Program-made: the position numbers and the translations under genes | Shown here: piece by piece, positions 23,909 to 33,433 of the stretch | How positions within the stretch are numbered: position 1 is the first letter of the stretch | Layout of the letters: each line of letters opens with the position of its first letter | The notes under the pieces: model-generated | The model's input: only the letters and a program-made list of their open reading frames with translations | Told to the model about the DNA's origin: nothing | Database searches by the model: none | Source: Elusimicrobiota bacterium | Lineage (GTDB): Bacteria > Elusimicrobiota > Elusimicrobia > UBA1565 > UBA9628 | Assembly: GCA_003151975.1 (NCBI GenBank) | Contig: PLZD01000049.1 | Coordinates: forward strand, 56,676 to 120,675 | Direction of reading: 5' to 3' | Length of the DNA stretch: 64,000 bases

Positions 23909-25476
23909 GGGTTCCGCCTGCGCGCGGAGTTGAGCAAGCCGAGATTATACAGCGCTTCGGGATGCGTCGGGTCTTTCTCCAGCGTCCGTAGATAGTAATC
24001 CTTCGCGGCGGAAAGATTCCCCTCGCGCTCGGCGATCATGCCGAGATAGCAGAGCGAGTCCTTGTCTCCGAGTTTCGAAAACCAAGGTTTGGCTCCGCGC
24101 CAGTCGCCTTCGTCAAACAAAGACTTCCCGATGTTGTAAGCCGCTTCGGTCTGCACGGGATCGGCCGCCAAGGCTCTCCGGAAATATTCGCGGGCCTCGG
24201 CCTGACGCCCCGCGCGGCCGGCGGAAATCCCTTCGCCGTTGAGCACGCGTACATTGTCCGGCGCGGTTTGCGCCAGCGAGGAGAATAGAGTCTCGTCGGA
24301 CGCCCAGACTCGGTTCCGGCTGACCGTCAACGCCGACCAAAGGAGAATCATGGCGGCAAAGCCGGCGCGATATTTTTTCAAGCGCTCCCAGCCGAGCGCG
24401 AACAGGAAACAAAACGCGACGGAGGGCAGATACTCGAAGCGGTCCGCGCCGAGTATTCCCATCGGCACGATCGTGTTCGACATCGGGATTGCAAGCGCCG
24501 CGAAAAGGAGCACGGCAAAAGACCAGAAAGATTTCTTGCGGACAAAATCTCGAAGCGCGAAAACCAAACCGGCGATGATCAGCGCGAGAGCCGCCCAGGC
24601 CGTCATATCCGAGGCTGAGGAATCCGCGAACGCGGGCCGGTTGTAGTCCGCGCAAAGCCCGAGCCCCGTCGCGATCGGCACGAGCCAGCCGCGAAAAAAG
24701 AATTTTGCCATCGTGAGAATCGCGACGATCTTTGAGGTGTTGAGAAAATAAAGCGCGCCGGTTTTAAGCGCCGAGCCCAAGATGCAGCGCCTCCAATAAA
24801 GGTACGCGGCCAAAGTCCCAAAGGCCGCGATCCAGACCGGAAGCCGTTTCTCGACGAGAGATTTGAGCGAGCCTCGCCGCGCATAAATTTCGCCGAGCAC
24901 GAGCGCCGCCGGCAAGGTCGCCGAGCTCTCCTTGCTCAGCAGGGCCAGCATGTAGCAGAAAAGTCCGGCCAGGATCTTGTTCGGCGCCGAGGATTGGTGC
25001 AGCAGCAGCCAGGCCGCGAAGAAGAACAGCGCGCCGAGCGCCTCGGCGCGGCCGACCGTCCAGGCGACGGCTTCCACGTGCACGGGCAGGACCGCGAAGG
25101 CCAGCGCTCCGGCTACGGAAGATGGAAGAGAAAGTCCGAAACGCCAGAGCAGGAACAAGACGAGGACGGACGCCGCCGCGTGGATGATCAGATTGAAAAG
25201 ATGGAAAATGAACGCGCTTCCGCCGCCCATGCGCCAGTTTTGCGCCAGCGTCCAGATCGTCAGCGGGCGATACAAGCCGCCGCCGGACGAGTTATTCTCG
25301 CCGCGATCCCAATAACCCGAGGCGAGCATTTGCGAAATCGTCGCGCGCCCGCGCACGAGCGGGTTCTCGACGATGATGGGCCGATCGTCGTAGACGAAGC
25401 CGCCAAAGAGGCTATTCGAGAAAACGAGCACGGCGACTCCCGCTATCGCTAGAGCCGCGCGAGCTGAGTTCGTCAT
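23905..25476 (-). CDS. TMTC/PMT-like membrane protein with C-terminal TPRs
   Basis: A 523-residue protein with 9-11 membrane helices, then about three TPR units (last 130 residues). The first loop GGFVYDDRPIIVENPLV and the segment LPVHVEAVAWTVGRAEALG are typical of TMTC-type O-mannosyltransferase-like proteins, with DD as the putative metal/sugar-phosphate site. TPRs would hold acceptor proteins. It precedes hemA by a GTGA overlap, though no functional link is obvious. The start codon lacks a convincing ribosome site. Substrate unknown. Confidence 0.75.
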   Translation of the reverse strand: MTNSARAALAIAGVAVLVFSNSLFGGFVYDDRPIIVENPLVRGRATISQMLASGYWDRGENNSSGGGLYRPLTIWTLAQNWRMGGGSAFIFHLFNLIIHAAASVLVLFLLWRFGLSLPSSVAGALAFAVLPVHVEAVAWTVGRAEALGALFFFAAWLLLHQSSAPNKILAGLFCYMLALLSKESSATLPAALVLGEIYARRGSLKSLVEKRLPVWIAAFGTLAAYLYWRRCILGSALKTGALYFLNTSKIVAILTMAKFFFRGWLVPIATGLGLCADYNRPAFADSSASDMTAWAALALIIAGLVFALRDFVRKKSFWSFAVLLFAALAIPMSNTIVPMGILGADRFEYLPSVAFCFLFALGWERLKKYRAGFAAMILLWSALTVSRNRVWASDETLFSSLAQTAPDNVRVLNGEGISAGRAGRQAEAREYFRRALAADPVQTEAAYNIGKSLFDEGDWRGAKPWFSKLGDKDSLCYLGMIAEREGNLSAAKDYYLRTLEKDPTHPEALYNLGLLNSARRRNP

Positions 25477-25516
25477 CTCAAAAAGTGAACATTCCGAAAT
25501 AGTGAACGTCTGACAC

Positions 25517-26380
25517 CTATCCCCGTCCCGAGAGATACCCGTGCAGCTCGCTCAAGTAATTGACTCCGATGAAGGTGAACACGACCGAGGCGAACCCGAG
25601 CATCGAGATGTACACCGCCTTGCGCCCGCGCATGCCCTTCACATAGCGCATGTGCAAAAATCCCGCGTAGAAAAAAGCCGTGATCAAAGCCCAGGTTTCC
25701 TTCTGGTCCCAGCCCCAAAACCTTCCCCACGCGTTGTAGGCCCAGATGCCGCCCATGATGATGCCCACCGTCAGCACCGGGAAGCCGAACGCGATGATCT
25801 TATAGTTGAGCGTGTCGAGCTCCTCGATGGAGGGCAGCCGGTAGCAAAGCTCGGTCGGCTTGCGCGACTTGATCTGATGCTCTTGGATCAAGAGCGCCGC
25901 GCCCACGCCGAAGGCGTTGGCGAAGGCCGCGTAGGAAGTCATCAGGACCATCGGATGGATGTTGATCCAGTAGCTCTGCAAGGCGGGCGACAGCCCGTGG
26001 ATCTCCGTGCCGCCCATCGTGGCGGCCCGTCCGACGGCGCCCGCCGCGCATACCAGCGCCCACGGGATCACGAAGGCGCCCAGAATCCCGAGCCGGTTTC
26101 TCCCCTCGACGACCGCGAACACGCCCGCGACCGCCAGCGCCAAGAACGAGAGCGCGCCGTAGAACGAGTTGATCGGCATGAACCAGCGGTTCTCGGGAAT
26201 CGCCCAGAAATCCTTCAGGCGCACGCCGAAGCTGGCGGCCTGCAGGACGAGTCCCGCGACCAGCAGCCGCAGCATCCAGAGGCTGATCCGCTCGTCGCGG
26301 TTGAAAAGATATTTCACGGCCAGCGCCGTGGCCAAGGCGTATAGGCCCGTCGCCGTCTTCATCAGTAGAAGTTCCATCAT
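25517..26380 (-). CDS. ccsA: Cytochrome c biogenesis protein CcsA (CcsB/ResC family)
   Basis: A 287-residue protein with eight predicted helices. The Trp-rich heme-handling motif is WGRFWGWDQKETWALITAFFY, and His residues in SYWINIHPMVLM and LHMRYVKG are likely heme ligands. With ResB it forms the system II heme exporter and ligase that attaches heme to CxxCH motifs in the periplasm. Its start overlaps the resB stop (ATGA). Genomic proximity to the multiheme and monoheme cytochromes at 17-19 kb fits. Confidence 0.92.
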   Translation of the reverse strand: MMELLLMKTATGLYALATALAVKYLFNRDERISLWMLRLLVAGLVLQAASFGVRLKDFWAIPENRWFMPINSFYGALSFLALAVAGVFAVVEGRNRLGILGAFVIPWALVCAAGAVGRAATMGGTEIHGLSPALQSYWINIHPMVLMTSYAAFANAFGVGAALLIQEHQIKSRKPTELCYRLPSIEELDTLNYKIIAFGFPVLTVGIIMGGIWAYNAWGRFWGWDQKETWALITAFFYAGFLHMRYVKGMRGRKAVYISMLGFASVVFTFIGVNYLSELHGYLSGRG

Positions 26381-27807
26381 GGTGCGACCTCCGCTAGGGG
26401 ATTGCGACTGATTTTAAAATCGTCGCGCGCGTCCAAGCGCGCGCGCAGCTTGTGCATCAAGGCGTCGAACTCTTTGGAAAATTCCTCGGTCCCGCGCGAG
26501 CTCCAGCCGCCCACCGAAACCTGGCCCGACGGCTCCACGACCACCCAAAGCCTTCGCCGGTGCAAATAAAACGTGCCTATCATGCCGAGCAGCCAGAGGA
26601 TCGAGCCCGTCAGTACCACCTTAAAGCCGGGGTCGTAGGCGACTTGGATGCCTGAGAACAGAACGGGATCGATGTCGGCCAGCTGAAACGGCGGCACGGG
26701 CGCGCGCGAGAGATTTCCGTCGGCGTCTTCTACCATACACATTTTAGGGTCGTTCTCGAACAGCCAGAGCGGCGAGGTCTTGTGCGCGCCGAGCATGAAG
26801 GTGAAGCGCACGGCCGGATTTTTGAGGTCGAGGCCGTCGGAATCGGCCTGGCCGTTGGTGATCCGGAAGCTCGGCAGCAGCATGTCGGCCGCCACCGTAA
26901 ACGGCGTGCCCTCGATCTTCCCGGGCGTGCGCTGCGGCAGCTGCAGGAAATGCTCGCCTATCTTGAGCGTCACGCTGCGGAACATCCCGCCCGCGCCCCA
27001 GCTGGCTTGATAGAAGCGCACGCCGCCGATGTCGAGCGGGTCGTTGACGCCGATCGTCTTCTCGCCTAGGACCGTCGAGCCGTTTTCGACGCGCAGAACC
27101 GACGAATAAGACTTGGGCTCGTAGGTGCCGTCGTAATACTTGATCGTGAACTTGTCGACGAAGACCTGCCAGCCGGGCTTGCTCATCACCGCGCGCGAGC
27201 GGCCCTCGAGCACGGGCACCATCTCGGTAAAGCCCCAGAGCCCCTTGATCAAGGCGCCCAGCAAAATCACGACGAGCGCGATGTGCGCCGTGTACGAGCC
27301 CCAGCGCTGGGCGCGGTGCTTGGTCGCGATGAACGACGCGCCCGCTTGGCCGGCGAGCTCGTGGCTCAGGTGAAAGCCCGCGCCCTCGAAAAAAGCCCGC
27401 GCCTTATTTCTGGCTTCGCCGGCCGGCATCTCCGTCGTGAGGTCCGCGCGAAACGGTTTGAGCCTGAGCGCGGCTTCTTTTTGCGCGAGGTGCCGTTCGA
27501 TCTCGGCCTCGCGCGTCAGCTCGGGCGGCAAGGCGATGATGCCGTGGTCGGGAGGCTTGTTCCAGAGCTTGCAGAGCACGATGTCGAAGGCCATCAGGCC
27601 GAGCATGCCCATGAACCACCAGGTGTGGTAGAGATCGAACAGGCCGAAGACCGCGAGCGCGCGATAAATCTCGGGATGCGCGAACTGGTACGCGCTGACC
27701 TTCTCCGGCGCGTCGGGAATCTGAGGCAGGAAGGTGCCGACGGCCGAGCCCAACGCGATGAGGAGGCCCAGGAAAATATTGAAGCGGACGGAACGAAAAA
27801 TCTTCAT
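26377..27807 (-). CDS. resB: ResB/Ccs1 cytochrome c biogenesis protein
   Basis: A 476-residue protein. Three N-terminal membrane helices are followed by a large periplasmic domain and a fourth helix near residue 400 (VVLTGSILWLLGMIGTFYLH), then a cytosolic tail. These match ResB of the system II cytochrome c maturation machinery. The sequence SAVGTFLPQIPDAPEK after the first helix and HIALVVILLGALIKG are family features. TAGAAT at 27829-27834 on the minus strand may be the -10 box, about 22 bases before the ATG. Confidence 0.9.
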   Translation of the reverse strand: MKIFRSVRFNIFLGLLIALGSAVGTFLPQIPDAPEKVSAYQFAHPEIYRALAVFGLFDLYHTWWFMGMLGLMAFDIVLCKLWNKPPDHGIIALPPELTREAEIERHLAQKEAALRLKPFRADLTTEMPAGEARNKARAFFEGAGFHLSHELAGQAGASFIATKHRAQRWGSYTAHIALVVILLGALIKGLWGFTEMVPVLEGRSRAVMSKPGWQVFVDKFTIKYYDGTYEPKSYSSVLRVENGSTVLGEKTIGVNDPLDIGGVRFYQASWGAGGMFRSVTLKIGEHFLQLPQRTPGKIEGTPFTVAADMLLPSFRITNGQADSDGLDLKNPAVRFTFMLGAHKTSPLWLFENDPKMCMVEDADGNLSRAPVPPFQLADIDPVLFSGIQVAYDPGFKVVLTGSILWLLGMIGTFYLHRRRLWVVVEPSGQVSVGGWSSRGTEEFSKEFDALMHKLRARLDARDDFKISRNPLAEVAP

Positions 27808-27913
27808 TTCTCGGCGAAATCCGCCGGTATTCTAGCTCTTTTGCCCTTTATAAAGGAACCCGGGACGCCCTGAGGGCAGCGGGGTCCAAAGACTGTCTAC
27901 TTTTCCCGCCATA

Positions 27914-27963
27914 TGGCTAGAAAAATAGCCAATGATTTGTCGTTTGCGCGCGCAGCGCGCAAA
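27914..27963 (-). other. Two hairpins after the 928-residue gene
   Basis: A perfect 9-bp stem with a 3-base loop (TTTGCGCGC, 27943-27963) and a smaller one, GGCTA-N6-TAGCC with T-rich loop on the minus strand (27915-27930). Both lie in the 186-base gap between the resB start and the stop of the next minus-strand gene. A terminator role is likely but the T-run is not in the usual place. The remainder of the gap shows only GC-rich short repeats. Confidence 0.4.
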
Positions 27964-27993
27964 CCGCCCGCCGCAGGCGCAGTGAGTGAGTTC

Positions 27994-30780
27994 TCAGTCC
28001 CCGGACCAGGGATTAAATCCCCCGGCCTTCACGGGGATGTCGGCGCAGAGCTTGTAGAAAAGCCTCAACTGCGCCGGGCTCGCGCCATCGCGCCGCAGAG
28101 AATCGCCGGTCAGCGACTCCTGCATGTTGTACTCGGTGTTCGACCACGGCCGGCCCTTGTACGAGCCGACGGATTTGGCCGCGGCTTCCAGGCGCTCGCG
28201 CGTGATCGTCGAGGCCGTAAACTCCTTGCCCTCGCCCGTGCGGCCGTTGACGCCGTAGCGCCGGCCCGCCTCGTTGTCGAAGATGTACCAGAGGTCTTTG
28301 TCCGCGCGCTCGACACTGAGCGCGAGCTCCGCCTCGTGCGTGCCCAACGCCTTCGCCGCGTCCTTGATCGCCGATGAGAGCGGCGTCTTCGTCTGCCGTG
28401 AGAGCGTCGAGGTCAGGCTGACGAGAGACTCGCCCGCGTTGATCGTCACTTCGCCGTAAGAGTAAGCCTGCGAGGCCTTCAAGCCCCCGTCCTTCTGCGG
28501 GTAGAGCGACGCCCGGAAGAGCTCGCCTTTGCCTGACTTCCCGTCCTTGAGCGCCACGAATTGCGCCGACCAGCCGCGCGTGCCGTCCATCGGAGAAAGC
28601 GCCTCGATGCCGGCGAACTTGACCTGCGCGGGCTTGTAGCCCTTGGCCGTCGCGGCGGACAGCGCCGCGGCGTAAGCTTCTTTATAAACCGCGCCCACGC
28701 CCTGCTCGAACGGCTTGACCGAGGCGCCGGCCTTGTCCTTGAGCGTGCCCGCGATCGCGAACGACAGCCAGCCGAAAAGCGCCGCGAAGGTCGCGCCCGT
28801 CAGCACGCCGCTGATCGCCGACACCGATGAGGCGCGCGCTAGAGGATCGTTCTTGAAGTCGATATGCCCGCCGTTTTTCACGGCGGACGCGATGAGGCCG
28901 ATGAAGCCGGCGCCGGCTTCGATGGCCGCGAAGCTGGTCACGACCATCGTCCAGGTCCAGCCCGTCAACGCGGCGATCGCGCCGGAGGCGAGCAAGGTCG
29001 CCACTCCCGCGAGCAAGCCGTTGGTCACGACGCCGAGATTGAGCTTACCGCCGTTGCGGTCCATGCGCCGGCCGATCGCGGCGCCGAGCGCCGAGCCGCC
29101 GAGAATCAACGCGATGCCGACGAACGGGAACGCCGAGGCGATCAGGATGCCGCCCAAGCCCGCGTACGCGGTCAGCGCCGCGGAAAAATGCGCGGCCACG
29201 AGCGCACCGACGACCGTCGAGATCCCGCCGAGCCACTCGCCGGCCGTCGAGCCGTCGCGTTCGTAGCTGACCGGCTCTTGCTTGGCGGGAGCGACGGGAG
29301 CGGCGACGACTTTCGGAGCCTCGATTTTCTTGGGAGCCTCCACGACAGGCGCCGCAATGACGCGAGGCGTTTTCACGCCGGAAAGAAATCCGCCGATCTT
29401 GCCGCCGAGCGCGGTGAGGCCGACGGCGGAGAGCAGCATCATGAGCGGAGAGAACAGCATGCCGACAAAATACGCGCCGAAGCCGTACTGCGAGCCGATG
29501 TCGATGTGCGAGACGCCGTGGAAGATTCCGGCAGCCGCGATCAGGCCCGCGACGACGCCCGCGCCCTTGCCGTTGCTCGTGAAGCGAGAAAGTCTTTGCG
29601 ACGCCGTCTCTGGCTCGACCGTCTTGACGAGGCGGTCCTCGTTGGTGCGGCCGTTGGCGAGGAACTGCGCGCCTTTGTCGTCATGGAAGCTGTACCAGAA
29701 ATCCTTGTCGCCGGAGACGGGCTGCTCGCGCATCTTAAAGGAAACGCTGACGCCGCCGTCGAGGCCCGCGCGGCGGGCCGACCCGAGCGCGCCCTGCGCG
29801 CTCGTTTGCGAGCCCATCGAGAAGTAAGCGGGGTCCGCGGTGAACGGAATCCAATCGGAGGCCAGCGGCGCGTTCTTGAAGACGGTCACGCTTGGAGCGT
29901 CATAGGACTGCGCGAAGGACCGCGGAGTGTTGATCACGCCGCCGAGGTAGACCTGCATGTAGCGGTCGAGCGAGGGATCGTCGGAGACCTGGAAGCTGCC
30001 GCGCGAGCCCGGGCCGGGCTTGCGGAAATCGACGTAGACGATGTCGCCGACGGCCGGCTTGTTCTTCGCGAGCTGTTCGGGAGTCGACTCCTTGTCGGTC
30101 AGGTAGAACGAGAACTTCCACGACGCGCCGTCGACGCCGGGCACCGAGGCGGCGGCCTCGTAAAAATGAACCTGCGCCGGCGACTTGCCCAGTGCCGCGG
30201 CCTTGGCGACGGCGATGGGATAGGCGTGAGCGTAGAGTCCCGACGGATTGGGAAGTTCCGCGACGTGCAGAACGTCGGAGCCGGTGCGATTGGATTCGGC
30301 GACGGCGGCCTCGGCCTCTTCGGCGTGCGAGCGTCCTTCGATGAGCGCCTCGATGCGCTCGCCGGAAGAGCGCGGATCCGCGTTGGCGTCGTTGCCGGCC
30401 GCTTCGATCTGCGGCGCGAGCGTCTCGCCGAGCTTGGAAAGATTCTGAGCCTCGGCTTGCGGCGTGCCGGCTTGAGGAGTCGCGACCTGCGCGGGATTCT
30501 CGAGTCCCGCCGGAGAAACGGGAAGCTCGGGCACCGATTGCGGCGTGGCCAGCGCGCCGGGGAGCGTCAGATTGATAACGGCGGAACCAGGAATCTCGAT
30601 GGTCTTGCCGAGGTTCGCGTTGATCTGCGGCAGAGGCGTGGGGACCGACTTTCCGGCGGGGCCTTCGAATTCGGCCGCGGCGGCGCTATAAGAGGAAAGG
30701 CCGGGCGAGAGCACGATCATCGCGGACGACAAAACGATGGCGAGGGCGGAGCGAGTCCGGCGGAGCAGGGCGTCGGTCAT
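27994..30780 (-). CDS. Large exported/membrane protein with duplicated domain
   Basis: A 928-residue product whose ATG at 30780 follows GGAGG by 6 bases. It has a signal peptide (ALAIVLSSAMIVLSPGLSSY), a Pro/Ala/Gln-rich region (about 40-150), and a soluble domain that ends KDFWYSFHDDKGAQF...NGRTNED. Seven or so Gly/Ala-rich membrane helices come next (about residues 410-700). A second copy of the soluble domain ends KDLWYIFDNEAGRRYGVNGRTGE. The matching motifs show a domain duplication flanking the membrane part. I do not know the family. It is monocistronic by the look of its flanks and diverges from a secreted subtilisin-like protease. Confidence 0.75.
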   Translation of the reverse strand: MTDALLRRTRSALAIVLSSAMIVLSPGLSSYSAAAAEFEGPAGKSVPTPLPQINANLGKTIEIPGSAVINLTLPGALATPQSVPELPVSPAGLENPAQVATPQAGTPQAEAQNLSKLGETLAPQIEAAGNDANADPRSSGERIEALIEGRSHAEEAEAAVAESNRTGSDVLHVAELPNPSGLYAHAYPIAVAKAAALGKSPAQVHFYEAAASVPGVDGASWKFSFYLTDKESTPEQLAKNKPAVGDIVYVDFRKPGPGSRGSFQVSDDPSLDRYMQVYLGGVINTPRSFAQSYDAPSVTVFKNAPLASDWIPFTADPAYFSMGSQTSAQGALGSARRAGLDGGVSVSFKMREQPVSGDKDFWYSFHDDKGAQFLANGRTNEDRLVKTVEPETASQRLSRFTSNGKGAGVVAGLIAAAGIFHGVSHIDIGSQYGFGAYFVGMLFSPLMMLLSAVGLTALGGKIGGFLSGVKTPRVIAAPVVEAPKKIEAPKVVAAPVAPAKQEPVSYERDGSTAGEWLGGISTVVGALVAAHFSAALTAYAGLGGILIASAFPFVGIALILGGSALGAAIGRRMDRNGGKLNLGVVTNGLLAGVATLLASGAIAALTGWTWTMVVTSFAAIEAGAGFIGLIASAVKNGGHIDFKNDPLARASSVSAISGVLTGATFAALFGWLSFAIAGTLKDKAGASVKPFEQGVGAVYKEAYAAALSAATAKGYKPAQVKFAGIEALSPMDGTRGWSAQFVALKDGKSGKGELFRASLYPQKDGGLKASQAYSYGEVTINAGESLVSLTSTLSRQTKTPLSSAIKDAAKALGTHEAELALSVERADKDLWYIFDNEAGRRYGVNGRTGEGKEFTASTITRERLEAAAKSVGSYKGRPWSNTEYNMQESLTGDSLRRDGASPAQLRLFYKLCADIPVKAGGFNPWSGD

Positions 30781-30871
30781 GCGTACCTCCAAAATCAAGA
30801 TGGCTACATTCTATCAGCGCGACGGCGCTTGGCTATAGGTCTTCGGGGTTCCCGGGTCCCGGTATCCGTCC

Positions 30872-30902
30872 TAGGACTTTAGTCCTAGTAAGGCCTAGGC
30901 CT
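30872..30902. promoter_or_regulatory. Palindrome cluster in the divergent intergenic region
   Basis: TAGGAC-TTTA-GTCCTA (30872-30887) is followed at once by the 12-bp palindrome AGGCCTAGGCCT (30891-30902). The first repeats the arrangement seen at 98-113. Its centre is about 83 bases before the protease start. TACACT at 30933-30938 may be the -10 box of that gene. Other GGACC/GGTCC half-sites surround it. Regulator unknown. Confidence 0.4.
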
Positions 30903-30962
30903 TCTGGCCCTTATTTGGACCAAAGGACCTAGTACACTGGGATTAGGAAAAGGAGACCGAAA

Positions 30963-32219
30963 ATGACACCGACCCGAAAACCCCTAGGTCTGACGGCAGC
31001 GTTGCTCCTCGCCGCGGTTTGCGCCCGCGCGCAATTCTGCCCGCTCTCCGAAGACGACAGCGTCCAGCGCATCGTCTCCTGCAAGCCCGGGGTCTCGATG
31101 GAGGATTGCCGCGCGCTCGCCCAAACCGCGGGCTGCAATGTCGTGCGGGAACTGCCCTCGATCAACGCGGTGGTCATCACGATCCCGAAAGCGCGCATGG
31201 GCATTCAGGAAGCGCGCCTCAAGAACCGTCAAGAGATTTACCGCGTCGATGCCGACGAGAAGATCAACTGGCTCAAGTCCGAGGGCGCGGCCTTCGGCGA
31301 TTTCCCCGTGACGGCCTTCACGAAGTCCAAAGCCTCCAAGCCCGCGACGGGCACGGCCGTGATCCCGTGGGGGATTTCGCGCGTCAACGCGCCGGCCGCG
31401 TGGCCCGTCACGCAGGGCGCCGGGGTCAAGGTCGCGATCATCGACACCGGCGTCGACGTGACGCATCCGGACCTCAAGGCCAGCATCGCGGGCGGCTTCA
31501 ACGCGGTGGACTCGTCCAAGCCGAATGATTTCGCCGACGACCAAGGCCACGGCACGCATGTCGCGGGCACGATCGCGGGCCGCGGTATCACCGGCGGCGT
31601 CGCCGGCGTCGCCCCGCAAGCGCGTCTGTACGCCGTCAAGGTGCTCGACCGTTTCGGCAACGGCTCGTTTTCCGAGATCATCGCGGGCCTGGAGTGGGCC
31701 GTGCAAAATCACATGGACGTCGCCAACATGAGCCTCGGCGCCGACGAGGGCAGCGATCCGCTCTTGCGCGAGGTGCAAGCGGCGACCAAGGCGGGCCTGG
31801 TCATCATCGCGGCGGCCGGCAACGCCAACGGCGGGCCGATGTCTTTCCCAGGCGCTTACCCGGAGACGATCGCGGTCTCGGCGTCGGACGAGCAGGACAA
31901 GCTGGCTTCTTATTCGAGCGTCGGCGACAACGTCGGCTTCATCGCGCCGGGCTCGAACATTCTCTCCAGCATTCTCGGCGGCAAATACGGCGAGCTCTCG
32001 GGCACTTCGATGGCGACCCCGCACGTGACGGGGCTCAGCGCGCTGGCGATCTCGCAGGGCGCGCACGGCACCGAGTCGGTGCGCGCGGCGCTCACGCGCG
32101 CGGCCACGAAATTGCCGGGGCTCTCGGCCTCCCAGCAAGGCGCCGGCATGATCGACGCCGGGCGCCTGGTCGGCGGCGCGCTCGTTTCCGTAGCGGCGTC
32201 CGCCTCCGGCGCGCGTTAG
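30963..32219 (+). CDS. Secreted subtilisin-like serine protease (S8)
   Basis: A 418-residue pre-pro-protease. It has a signal peptide (about residues 1-24) and an I9-like inhibitory prodomain of about 80 residues with paired Cys. The catalytic domain carries Asp in AIIDTGVDVTHPDL, His in GHGTHVAGT and Ser in GTSMATPHVTG. The Asn of the oxyanion hole lies in AAAGNANGG. The length and order are typical of fervidolysin/subtilisin-type enzymes. AAAGGAG is 8 bases before the ATG. Its stop is one base from the stop of the convergent Spx-like gene. The neighbour on the other side is the 928-residue exported protein; any substrate relation is a guess. Confidence 0.93.
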   Translation: MTPTRKPLGLTAALLLAAVCARAQFCPLSEDDSVQRIVSCKPGVSMEDCRALAQTAGCNVVRELPSINAVVITIPKARMGIQEARLKNRQEIYRVDADEKINWLKSEGAAFGDFPVTAFTKSKASKPATGTAVIPWGISRVNAPAAWPVTQGAGVKVAIIDTGVDVTHPDLKASIAGGFNAVDSSKPNDFADDQGHGTHVAGTIAGRGITGGVAGVAPQARLYAVKVLDRFGNGSFSEIIAGLEWAVQNHMDVANMSLGADEGSDPLLREVQAATKAGLVIIAAAGNANGGPMSFPGAYPETIAVSASDEQDKLASYSSVGDNVGFIAPGSNILSSILGGKYGELSGTSMATPHVTGLSALAISQGAHGTESVRAALTRAATKLPGLSASQQGAGMIDAGRLVGGALVSVAASASGAR

Positions 32220-32220
32220 C

Positions 32221-32577
32221 TCAGCCGAAGACTTTGCGCCACTCGTCTTCCTTAAAACCGACGAGGCCGGTGCTTTTCGCGAGCACGAACGGGCGCTTGA
32301 CCAGCTTGCCGTGCTTGGCGAGCAGCTTCAACGCGTCGTCCAAAGACATCGTCTTGAGCTTCTCGGATATCTTGAGCTCGCGGTACAGCTCGCCCGAGGT
32401 GTTGAACAAGCGCTTCAAGTCTCCCCCCACGAATTTGAGCATGGCGACGAGCTCGGCGGGCGTGGGCGGCGAGTCGACGATCGGGACTTTCGCGTAGGCG
32501 ATCTTTTTGTCGTCGAGGAATTTAAGAGCCTTGCGGCACGTCGAGCACTTCGCGTACTCGTAGATCTTGACCGTCAT
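32221..32577 (-). CDS. Spx/ArsC-like thioredoxin-fold protein (YffB type)
   Basis: A 118-residue protein with CSTCRKALKFLDD near the N-terminus, the CxxC variant of the ArsC/Spx/YffB fold, and the later KRPFVLAKSTGLVGFKEDEW that closes the fold. It could be a thiol reductase or a regulator; true arsenate reductases of this fold usually carry CxxC-less Cx5R-like contacts, so substrate is open. The ATG at 32577 lies 56 bases inside the end of the upstream EamA gene. The frame is open further, but that part has no similarity and is a shadow. Confidence 0.85.
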   Translation of the reverse strand: MTVKIYEYAKCSTCRKALKFLDDKKIAYAKVPIVDSPPTPAELVAMLKFVGGDLKRLFNTSGELYRELKISEKLKTMSLDDALKLLAKHGKLVKRPFVLAKSTGLVGFKEDEWRKVFG

Positions 32578-33433
32578 GGGCGTCCTCCTTAGCGGAAGTA
32601 TAGACTCCGAATAAAATGAGCGCGCCGCCGGCCGCGCTCCAACCGGTGAAATGGTCGCCGAGGAAAAGAATCCCGCCGAGCACGCCGACGAGCGGCTGCA
32701 AGAAAACGAAGTTGGCCAAGGTCGAGGCGTGCACGACCTCCATCGCGTAATTCCACACCAGCGGGCCGATGATGCCGAAGACGATGGCGAGCAAGAACGG
32801 CGCGGCGGCACCCCCGGTACGCGGCGCGAAAAACGCCGCGACGGCCAGCACGGGAATTCCGAGCACGGAAGTCAGCGCGGTGAACGTCATCGGGTCGACG
32901 CGCTTGAGCGTGGGCTTGCCGATGATCGTGTAAAGCGCCCAGAAAAATCCCTGCGTGAACAGCAGCAAGTCGCCGCGCCAGTGCGTCGCCTTGAACTCGC
33001 CGAGTCCCGGAATTCCTTGCAGGATGATTAAGACGGCTCCGGTCACGCCGCAGACGATCGAGAAGGTCTTGCGTCCGCTCAGCGCCTCCTTGAGCAGAAG
33101 CGCCGACATCATCACGATGCAGATGGGCTCGACGCAGGTCAGCAGCGCGGCCTCGGCCGCCGTCGAGTGCGCCAGCCCGAACGAGCCGATCAAGATGGGC
33201 ACGGCAAAGCCCAGCACGCCGACGCCCGCCATCCGCAGCCAGTCCTCGCGGTTGATTTTTACGCGGCGCAGGCCCGAGACTATAAAGGGAATAAAGATCA
33301 CGCCGCGCGCCAGCGACCCCCAGAAGGTGATCGTGAACGGATGCCAGGTCCGCAGAGCCCAGGCGCCGGCCGGAGCCGACGCGCCGCCGAGCACGTTGGC
33401 CAGCACGAGCCAGAATAAAGTAATCGCGCTCAT
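32522..33433 (-). CDS. EamA-family (DMT) transporter
   Basis: A 303-residue inner-membrane protein with ten hydrophobic helices in two EamA repeats (roughly 5-140 and 150-285), for example TAAEAALLTCVEPICIVMMS and STLANFVFLQPLVGVLGGI. The family exports metabolites or takes up small solutes; no substrate can be called. The C-terminal 18 residues are hydrophilic and overlap the Spx-like gene by 56 bases. The start overlaps the stop of the sensor-like gene by ATGA. Confidence 0.88.
   Translation of the reverse strand: MSAITLFWLVLANVLGGASAPAGAWALRTWHPFTITFWGSLARGVIFIPFIVSGLRRVKINREDWLRMAGVGVLGFAVPILIGSFGLAHSTAAEAALLTCVEPICIVMMSALLLKEALSGRKTFSIVCGVTGAVLIILQGIPGLGEFKATHWRGDLLLFTQGFFWALYTIIGKPTLKRVDPMTFTALTSVLGIPVLAVAAFFAPRTGGAAAPFLLAIVFGIIGPLVWNYAMEVVHASTLANFVFLQPLVGVLGGILFLGDHFTGWSAAGGALILFGVYTSAKEDAHDGQDLRVREVLDVPQGS

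Noticed and set aside
27861..27993. Small plus-strand gene beginning at 27913
   Set aside because: It would run antisense into the 928-residue gene, has no ribosome site and no recognisable protein features.
28864..30882. Plus-strand open frame of 672 codons opposite the 928-residue gene
   Set aside because: Composition and lack of motifs show a shadow; the minus strand has signal peptide, helices and repeated domains.
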